From the NCBI GenBank assembly GCA_021158895.1, contig JAGGSW010000155.1:1-8356 (forward strand): a stretch of 8,356 bases of DNA, in the 5' to 3' direction. This document shows positions 1 to 5,250 of the stretch, one piece after another. This DNA comes from Candidatus Odinarchaeota archaeon. Lineage in GTDB: Archaea > Asgardarchaeota > Baldrarchaeia > Baldrarchaeales > DXJG01. The notes under the pieces were generated by a model that saw only the letters and a list, made by a program, of their open reading frames with translations, was not told the origin of the DNA and ran no database searches. Made by a program: the position numbers and the translations under genes. Within the stretch, counting starts at the first letter, position 1; the number at the start of each line of letters is the position of its first letter.

Positions 1-101
1 ATATTTAATAGTTTGGCTAAATCTTTTCTGGAGAATTTATCGGTTTCAATGCCGAATAAAGGCATAATATAAACAGTGTCCAGAAACACCCTAACTTTCA
101 T
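1..101 (-). CDS. PIN-domain protein (VapC-like), N-terminal part, runs off window
   Basis: Thirty-three codons are visible from an ATG at 99-101, beginning MKVRVFLDTVYIMPLFGIE. The hydrophobic beta strand followed by Leu-Asp-Thr (Asp8) is the classic first strand and first acidic metal ligand of PIN-domain nucleases, and the 'DTVYIMPLFGIE' continuation is typical of archaeal members. Such proteins are Mg2+-dependent RNases, often toxins of VapBC pairs. Only the first of the four acidic residues can be seen, because the gene continues past position 1. No antitoxin gene lies directly upstream: the preceding 99 bases are non-coding and follow the AOR pseudogene, so a partner would have to lie downstream or be absent. 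The ribosome binding site is weak (GATGAG about 10 bases upstream). The PIN assignment is fairly secure; a toxin role is inference. Confidence 0.72.
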   Translation of the reverse strand, partial: MKVRVFLDTVYIMPLFGIETDKFSRKDLAKLLN

Positions 102-200
102 AACTCTAGCTCATCTGAGCCACAGAGGAAAATAACGAGATAAAATAAATGAAATTTTGTAATGTGTTCCTTAATTGGATAAAATTGTATGGCTGCATAA
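102..200 (-). other. Intergenic spacer with T-rich tract between AOR pseudogene and PIN gene
   Basis: These 99 bases have no coding potential that I can see. Read on the minus strand they contain a T-rich run (about 129-159). It could serve as a U-rich archaeal terminator for the AOR operon. Its TTTATTTTA core (142-150), about 44 bases from the PIN ATG, could instead be the TATA element of the PIN gene. The sequence does not decide between these. Confidence 0.3.
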
Positions 201-2030
201 CTAGATCTGTAATTTGTCAAGTCCTAACTGTTTTAGTTTTTCTTCTGTCGGTTTTCCTGATTCATAGTCCCATTTTCTTATCTCATAGTGTTTTTGAATC
301 ATTTTACCTATGTTAGGCACTCTGCCTTCAGTTCCTCCTTCTTTCAAGGGAGTTAACACTATTTTTGGTAAATAGTCGTCCTTCCTTGAAACTCCAAGCT
401 TAATGTTTAAAATCCTTTTCAAATTGAAAATTCTCTCACCTAGGAGATCAAGATCCTCAATTTTGTACGCTCGTCCAGTTGAATAAGTTAGTAGTTTTAC
501 GATGATTTCTGCCGGTGGATTACAAAACTGGCACATAATCATAGAGTTGTACACCGTTCTCCAGTTCTGAGATTTTATGGCAACTTCTACTTTCTTTTCT
601 TTTCTTTTTCAAATTTATCTCCGGAAACTATGCCTAACTCAGGTACTTCCTGCCCAAGATCAATCAGATAAACGTCTCCATTAAGATGACATGTGCCGCG
701 AGGCGAAGTTGCATAGCATATTGCCATACCAAAGAAAGCTCTAGGATCATGAAAAGGTATTTCAAGCCCCTTTACCTCTGCTGCATAATCTAATGCACCA
801 TATTTTTCACCAATTCTCCTTATTCCCTCAGCTAAAACATCTCCGAAACCTCTTCTAAAAGCTATCATCTCAATTAATTGGATAACAGTGTCTATGTTGC
901 CCCATTTTAACTCAATACCACTTATTTCATCCTTAGAGATCTTCCCCTGTTCATAGAGATATGTTGCAAAAGCTATTGTTGAACTGCAACTTATTGTATC
1001 AATGCCGTAAATATTGCAAAGATAGTTGGCGTAAGCTAAACCCTCTAAGTTGTCGTTGAGAATAAGGGATCTAAAGGCGCAAAGAGTTTCATATTCTGGG
1101 CCATCAGTTTCAGGTAGTTTATATTTCCCTTCATCTATTTTAACTACTCTACCACAGCCGATTGGGCACTCATAACATGCACGGTTTCTTACAAGTATTG
1201 TTTCAGCCATTGTGGAGCCACTAATTTTACTAGCATTCTCAAAAACGCCTAAAGTGGAATATATGTTTGGCATATCACCCATTTCTTGCGCTAAATCAAC
1301 ATAGGCACCAGTACCTAGTTGCCTAAACATCTCTGAGTTAAAAGCTTCTTTAACAATAGTGTGTGCTTCTTTAGCAACCTCTATGAACTTATCTTCATCT
1401 GCTAGTGGAACCTTTTGGGAACCAAACACTGCAACAGCCTTAAGGTTTTTAGAACCATAACAGCCCCCATACCAGTTCTACCAGCAGCTCTTCCACCATC
1501 GTTCATGATTGCCGCATACTTCACGAGATTTTCTCTAGCAGGGCCGATACAAGCAACACTAACCCTCTTCTCACCAAGTTCCTCAGCTATAATCTTCTGA
1601 GTCTTAAAGGTAGTTTTACCTACAAATGTTCAGCAGACCTTAACTCTGCACTACCATCAATTATGGATAGATATACTGGTTTTTCAGATCTCCCAACTAT
1701 GATTATTCCATCGAAACCTGAAAAATTCAGCATCGGACCAAATTTCCCACCAGAGTTAGATTCGCCCCAAATACCCGTTAAAGGAGACCTTGCGCAGACA
1801 ACATATCTCCCACATGAAGGCGCAATTGTTCCAGTTAATGAACTGGTCATAAAAATAAGAGGATTCTCCGGCCCTAAAGGATCTGTATCCTTGTTTATCA
1901 TATCGTAGAGAATTCTACATGCAAGACTGCTTCCACCGAGAAACATTTTTGCAAAGTCCATGTTTAACGGTTCTTCAGAAATTTTACCTTTTGACAAATT
2001 TACTTTTAAAATTTTGCCCATATAACCCAT
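201..2030 (-). pseudogene. aor: Tungsten-containing aldehyde:ferredoxin oxidoreductase, broken by three frameshifts
   Basis: AOR enzymes oxidise aldehydes to acids (or the reverse) with a tungstopterin, a [4Fe-4S] cluster and ferredoxin, in the cytoplasm. Correcting the frames gives about 610 residues, close to the roughly 605 of Pyrococcus AOR. Visible are the N-terminal MGYMGKILKVNLS, the pterin-domain GKFGPMLNFSGFDGIIIVG, the ACIGPA...GGRAAGRTGMGAVM segment, the cluster motif C-x2-C-x3-C (CYECPIGC, about residues 286-293), 'FHDPRAFFGMAICYATSPRG', a late Cys in 'MIMCQFCN' (about 501-504) and the C-terminal LPKIVLTPL and KWDYESGKPTEEKL. Three one-base deletions break it: at about 1619-1622 (creating TAG at 1620-1622), at 1455-1456 (MGSKNLK becomes MVLKT), and in the purine tract 590-610 (GDKFEKEK into VEVAIKSQNWRTVYNS). 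Together they restore the original frame. The start is ATG 2030, 16 bases after the ADH stop. It could still be functional if the deletions are assembly errors. Confidence 0.85.
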
Positions 2031-2046
2031 CTACAGCACTTCCCAG

Positions 2047-3217
2047 CTAGAAATCTACACTTTTTCCTTCATATGCATATAGGAAAAGTTTTCTATAATC
2101 TTCTTCGATCGGTACGCGAGGATTTACAATAGTGCCTGTTGATTCGTTTGCTCTCTCAATTAACTCATCTAGTTTTGCTTCAAATTCTTCACGTGGAATA
2201 CCCATCTCCTTTATGCTGAGCGGTTCTTCAAGTTCTTTCATTAAGTTCCTGATGGCTTCGATAAGTTTTCTAGCTTTCTCTTCATCGGATCCATCGGTAA
2301 TTCCTATGGCCTCAGCGATTTCCGCATATAAACTAGCAGCTTCAGATAGATTATATTCCATTACATAGGGTAAAAATACTGCAACTGATCTGCCATGGGG
2401 AATTTTGAAAACAGCACCGAGACTGTGGCCCGTTGCATGGACAATACCTATCTGAGAATTGCTGAAAGCTAAACCGCTCATTGTAGCGGCGTTGTGCATT
2501 CAAAAATGGGAAAAAACGATCCTGAAGCGCGAGAAAAATGCTCTTAGAAGATATTTGAAGATTAACTGTATTGCTCGGAGAGCAAGAGCGTCACTAAAAT
2601 CATTTTTCCACTGAACAGTGTAAGCTTCGATAGCTTGAACTAAAGCATCCATACCTGTGTCAGCTGTCAATTTTGGAGGTAAATCTAGTACTAGGACTGG
2701 TCGAGAATGGAAATGTCTGCAACAACTTCTCTTGAAGCTAGTTCAAGCTTTACTTTTCTCTCCGCATCAGTTATAACTACTGCCCAAGTCACATCTGTAC
2801 CTGTTCCAGAAGTTGTTGGAATATTTATTAAACGAGCCTTTTTCCTTAAGTTCAATTTCTCAAAAGGAGTAATATCCTCTATAGTTAGATCGGGTCTTTC
2901 ATATAGAACCCACATGGCTTTGGCAGCATCCATGCATGATCCGCCGCCAAGCCCTATAATCCAATCTGCTCCGAATTCAGAGAGGATTTTTGCACCTTTA
3001 TTCAATAGTCTGCTTTGACGGTTCTGGCTCAACTTCGTCGAAAATTCGTATTTCCATGCCTGTTTCCTTTAACTGTTCAACAACCTTATCCACAATGCCC
3101 AGTTTTTCTTAGAACTTTATCGGTTACAATAAAAACCTTTTTCCCTCAAGCTCTTTTAGGTATTCTAAAGCATCCTCACCAAATATAATTGTTCTGGGGG
3201 AAGTAAAAAAACCACAT
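2047..3217 (-). pseudogene. Iron-containing (group III) alcohol dehydrogenase, broken by frameshifts and a micro-inversion
   Basis: Group III dehydrogenases interconvert alcohols and aldehydes with NAD(P)H and a divalent metal. Rebuilt, the gene starts at ATG 3217 (MWFFTSPRTIIFGEDALEYL) and gives about 389 residues, normal for the family. Conserved pieces are the nucleotide-binding GLGGGSCMDAAKAM, PTTSGTGTDVT, the metal-site region GMDALVQAIEAY, HATGHSLGAVF and PHGRSVAVFLPYVMEYN. Three of the four usual metal ligands (Asp, His, His) are in place, but the second is Gln where His is usual. Disruptions are: an extra base in the A7 run 3205-3211, a missing base at 3138-3142, an extra base at 3103-3107, an extra T at about 3000, a missing base at 2699-2700, and inversion of 2501-2536, which brings in a stop at 2500-2502. 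It lies 17 bases after the SCP-2 stop and 16 before the AOR start, so it is operonic. An alcohol/aldehyde partner role with AOR is inferred from context. Confidence 0.85.
2496..2541. repeat. 36-bp inverted segment flanked by 5-bp inverted repeat GCATT/AATGC
   Basis: GCATT (2496-2500) and AATGC (2537-2541) are perfect inverted copies, and the 36 bases between them are backwards relative to the surrounding dehydrogenase gene. Read on the plus strand, the segment encodes NDPEAREK. Flipping it back places FKNGKNDPEAREK between the upstream KYLLRA and the downstream MHNAATMSGLAF, which is what this enzyme family has there. One homopolymer length change on each side (+1 in A6 2511-2516, -1 in A5 2534-2538) cancels. 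In its present orientation the minus strand reads into TGA. Confidence 0.8.
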
Positions 3218-3234
3218 AATCACATCATCTCACT

Positions 3235-3640
3235 TTAAGTAAACTCCGTTGGTACTTTACTTGCGGTTGCAACAAGTTCTTTAGCAGCTTTGGTGGCTCT
3301 CATAACCTTCATCATATTGCCCTTTTAACTTGAATTTCCTCGTAAGCAAACCTTTAATTGGATCTATTTCACCTTTGATCAGTTTTTTCCAGTTGGAGTA
3401 AGGGTTCTCGTAAACAAATTCTGCTTCCTTTTCATCCCTACTTTTCAGCATCCTGGCTTCTCTACACTTTCCATGCTAAAGATCCACGTAAAACACATAT
3501 TCTTTATCTAACCCTTCATCTGGCGTAACTATGAATAGGAAGTCACCTTCCCAATTCTTTGCGGCTTCTTCATACGCTTTATTTTCATTTACTAGTTTAC
3601 AAAACTCTTTAATCCATTCCCCTGAGGGAAACTTAGGCAA
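3235..3640 (-). pseudogene. SCP-2 sterol-transfer-like lipid-binding protein, broken by amber codon and frameshift
   Basis: The reconstructed protein is about 134 residues: LPKFPSGEWIKEFCKLVNEN, then WEGDFLFIV, YVFYVDL, HGKCREARM, FVYENPYSNWKKLIKGEIDP, LLTRKFKLKG and a C-terminal helix ending KVPTEFT. This is the SCP-2 fold, a small alpha/beta protein with a hydrophobic cavity for acyl chains or sterol-like lipids. The start is TTG 3640, six bases after a GGAGGTG site. Codon 55 is TAG (3476-3478) where the family has an aromatic residue, probably Trp, before HGKCREAR. An extra G in 3320-3322 shifts the frame near codon 106 (KGNMMKVMRATKAAKELV is read only after correction). The gene opens the operon, and the alcohol dehydrogenase ATG is 17 bases past its stop. 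A substrate-carrier role for the ADH/AOR pair is inference; the family call is good. Confidence 0.75.
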
Positions 3641-3646
3641 CTAGCC

Positions 3647-3653
3647 CACCTCC
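3647..3653 (-). promoter_or_regulatory. Ribosome binding site GGAGGTG of SCP-2 gene
   Basis: GGAGGTG lies six bases upstream of TTG 3640. This matches the archaeal anti-Shine-Dalgarno sequence well and is the reason for choosing the TTG start, since no ATG is available nearby in frame. Confidence 0.65.
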
Positions 3654-3674
3654 ACAACTAACCTGAGCATTCAA

Positions 3675-3735
3675 AATAATGGTTATTAATTATGAATTTA
3701 GAAATTTATAACTGTTACTTGCAAAAACCATTATT
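3675..3735. repeat. 10-bp inverted repeat AATAATGGTT/AACCATTATT flanking the operon promoter
   Basis: AATAATGGTT (3675-3684) and its exact reverse complement AACCATTATT (3726-3735) lie 41 bases apart, centred on the TATA box. The spacing is too wide for a typical terminator hairpin and suits paired operator half-sites for a repressor that would loop or bracket the promoter. The function is inferred from position only. Confidence 0.45.
3704..3711 (-). promoter_or_regulatory. TATA box of SCP-2/ADH/AOR operon
   Basis: TTATAAAT on the minus strand, about 65 bases before the TTG start. With the usual archaeal spacing, transcription would start near 3680 and give a leader of about 40 bases that includes the GGAGGTG site. 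It sits in the middle of the 3675-3735 inverted repeat. Confidence 0.45.
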
Positions 3736-4014
3736 CATGACGGGGATAAACAGGATGATTGATAGGTGAGTGAGGAAGGATATACAGATTACAGTGGTCG
3801 AAAAGTCTGGAAGACTAACAAAAATAAGATTTTAGTTTTTAAGCAGGTGTTTAAAAGAGTGTTAAAAGCAGTTTAAATTCTTTTTAGGTCTTAACTTTGT
3901 ATCAAAGACTCACCATACAAGAGCGACTATGAAAAGCAAAACAATTATTCAGCCTAGATACGGCCTTAAATCTGACAGCAAGAGAAAAAGCAGTAGAAAA
4001 TCTAAAGGGTTTCA

Positions 4015-4076
4015 ACAAAAGAAGGAAAGAAAGTAAAGTAAAAACAAAGGTTTCAAATCTAAAAAGGATTTCTTTT
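4015..4076 (-). terminator. T-rich tracts downstream of the transporter operon
   Basis: On the minus strand, 80-140 bases past the stop of the tRNA-binding gene, there are repeated T-rich runs (CTTTTTAG, TTTGTTTTTAC and CTTTCTTTCC-like blocks) without a stable stem. Archaeal RNA polymerase commonly terminates at U-rich tracts, and the tracts lie between the end of one operon and the promoter of the next. A smaller T-rich run follows the stop directly (about 4128-4150). Confidence 0.3.
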
Positions 4077-4156
4077 CATATCAGATAGGATCCATTTAAT
4101 GAAGTCAAAAATAATGCTGATGATATATTACTAAGTAAGAAAGATAAGGCTGAGTG

Positions 4157-4486
4157 TTAGGTTACTTTTGCTCCTTCAGGTATGTCTCTATCCACCGTAA
4201 GTAGTGCTAGTTTGTCATCTATTTCTGCAGCTAGGAGCATCCCCTCAGATATTTCACCGGAGAACTTCGCGGGTTTTAAATTGGCCAGGAAAATGACTTT
4301 TTTGCCCAGAAGTTCCTCAGGTGTATAGTAGCCAACTAGACTTGAAATTGTTTGACGTACCTCAGTTCCTAAATCAACTTTAATTTTATAGAGCCTTTCA
4401 GTCCTAGGAACTCTAGTAACTTCAATTATACGTCCAACCCTCATATCTAACTTCTTAAAATCACTAATAGTAATATATTCAGGCAA
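4157..4486 (-). CDS. Stand-alone tRNA-binding OB-fold protein (MetRS-beta / EMAP-II-like)
   Basis: The protein is a single tRNA_bind domain (OB fold) of about 109 residues: YITISDFKKLDMRVGRI, the central VDLGTEVRQTISSLVGYYTP, GKKVIFLANLKPAKFSG and SEGMLLAAE. In many archaea this domain, C-terminal in bacterial methionyl-tRNA synthetase, is a separate polypeptide that helps MetRS or other factors hold tRNA. I chose TTG 4486 because a GGAGGTG (4492-4498) stands five bases ahead. An alternative in-frame TTG at 4513 would add nine residues that merely translate the ribosome binding site (FGGGGA) and has no site of its own. It follows the ATPase stop by 45 bases and is probably co-transcribed with it, although no functional link is obvious. 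It is intact, unlike the downstream operon. Confidence 0.85.
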   Translation of the reverse strand: MPEYITISDFKKLDMRVGRIIEVTRVPRTERLYKIKVDLGTEVRQTISSLVGYYTPEELLGKKVIFLANLKPAKFSGEISEGMLLAAEIDDKLALLTVDRDIPEGAKVT

Positions 4487-4491
4487 AGCAC

Positions 4492-4498
4492 CACCTCC
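4492..4498 (-). promoter_or_regulatory. Ribosome binding site GGAGGTG that decides the start of the tRNA-binding protein
   Basis: The site lies within GGTGGAGGTGGT (4490-4501), five bases before TTG 4486. The arrangement (GGAGGTG, 5-6 bases, TTG, CCT) is nearly the same as at the SCP-2 gene, supporting TTG starts in this genome. Confidence 0.6.
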
Positions 4499-4531
4499 AC
4501 CGAACATTTTCAAATTGTTTGAGTGTAGGTG

Positions 4532-5230
4532 TCAATCATCCGACTTATGTTCTCCTATAATTCTTCCATCCCTTAAATATATTATTCTATCCGCTATCTC
4601 CGATATTTGTGGATCATGTGTTACCATAATTACAGTTGAATCTTCCTCCTTTGCAAGTTTTCTCATTAATTGTACAACCATTAATCCTGTTTCAGTATCA
4701 AGGTCTCCTGTAGGTTCATCGGCAAGAATTATTGAAGGATTATTTACGAGGGCTCTAGCAATGGCTACGCGTTGCTGTTCGCCGCCACTTAACTCGTCAG
4801 GCCTATGATTCATCCTATCTTCTAATCCAACCATTTCCAATAACCTTCTTACTCTTTCTTCTCTTTCCTTTTTTGGAACCCCAGAAATCAATAAGGGTAG
4901 TTCAACATTTTCGTAAGCCGTTAAAACAGGTATTAAATTATAAAATTGAAAAACAAACCCTATTTTCCTTCTTCTTAAAAGGGTTAACTCTTTTTCAGAC
5001 TTAGTTGTAATATCTTCACCATCTATGTAAATTTTACCACTAGTAGGTTTATCTAAAGTCCCAATGAGATTAAGCAACGTGGTTTTTCCGCTACCTGAAG
5101 GACCTACAACTGCGACCATTTCCCCACGGTAAACTTTCAAGTTAACATTTTTAAGAGCATGTATTTCCGTTAATCCCATTCTATACACCTTACAAAGATC
5201 AATGGTTTCCACAACTACTTCTCTACCCAT
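4532..5230 (-). CDS. ABC transporter ATP-binding protein, MacB/LolD/FtsE-type
   Basis: This is a 232-residue cytoplasmic ATPase with every motif intact: Walker A GPSGSGKT (43-50), Q-loop Gln95 in FVFQFYNL, signature LSGGEQQ (147-153), Walker B IILADEP (167-173), D-loop GDLD (175-178) and H-loop His205 (VTHD). The EIHALKNVNL opening and the FYNLIPVLTAYENVELPL segment are typical of the MacB/LolD family that powers FtsX-fold permeases by mechanotransmission rather than solute passage. The start ATG 5230 is 20 bases after the permease stop and preceded by purine-rich GAGAGGGAGA. It would pair as a dimer on the cytoplasmic face of the adjacent 899-residue permease. The cargo cannot be read from the sequence; lipid, lipoprotein or peptide extraction are family roles. 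Confidence 0.93.
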   Translation of the reverse strand: MGREVVVETIDLCKVYRMGLTEIHALKNVNLKVYRGEMVAVVGPSGSGKTTLLNLIGTLDKPTSGKIYIDGEDITTKSEKELTLLRRRKIGFVFQFYNLIPVLTAYENVELPLLISGVPKKEREERVRRLLEMVGLEDRMNHRPDELSGGEQQRVAIARALVNNPSIILADEPTGDLDTETGLMVVQLMRKLAKEEDSTVIMVTHDPQISEIADRIIYLRDGRIIGEHKSDD

Positions 5231-5250
5231 ATTCTCTCCCTCTCAGCTTC

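Larger units (their letters stand above)
3661..4156. other. About 500-base intergenic region with no recognisable gene
   Basis: Beyond the promoter and inverted repeat, I recognise no gene. The plus strand is strikingly purine-rich from about 3960 to 4075. Short open stretches exist on the plus strand: GTG 3766-3876 (36 codons), ATG 3929-4036 (35 codons, almost all Lys/Arg/Ser/Gln) and a startless run 3933-4085. None has a clear ribosome binding site or familiar motif, and purine richness alone removes many stops. A decayed plus-strand gene is possible. No tRNA fold or transposase motif was seen. Confidence 0.5.

Noticed and set aside
2132..2368. Plus-strand open frame of 78 codons
   Set aside because: It is the antisense of the clearly recognisable alcohol dehydrogenase C-terminal part. 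The same applies to plus-strand frames at 1415-1600, 1663-1908, 2707-3018, 4515-4808, 6047-6298, 6359-6580 and 6905-7213, which oppose real minus-strand genes and show low-complexity Ser/Ile-rich translations.
590..3322. Programmed ribosomal frameshifting as an explanation for the broken frames
   Set aside because: There are too many sites, of both signs, spread over three genes, plus an inversion and an amber codon. Programmed frameshifts are single and have conserved slippery sites with stimulators.
3476..3478. Pyrrolysine at TAG in the SCP-2 gene
   Set aside because: Pyrrolysine proteins are mainly methylamine methyltransferases. The position is normally aromatic, TAG is used as the ordinary stop of several genes here, and the gene also carries a frameshift.
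3929..4036. 35-codon plus-strand ORF (MKSKTIIQPRYG...)
   Set aside because: Its Lys/Arg/Ser/Gln-rich composition follows from the purine-rich DNA, it has no ribosome binding site, and no motif is recognised.
4117..4153. C/D box sRNA suggested by CTGATGA and a later CTGA
   Set aside because: The first base of the C box is wrong, the span is too short, and no C'/D' pair lies between.
3661..4156. Insertion sequence remnant between the two operons
   Set aside because: I found no terminal inverted repeats with flanking target duplications and no transposase motif. The only inverted repeat brackets a promoter.
4487..4513. TTG at 4513 as the start of the tRNA-binding protein
   Set aside because: It has no ribosome binding site, and the extension only translates the strong GGAGGTG site serving TTG 4486.
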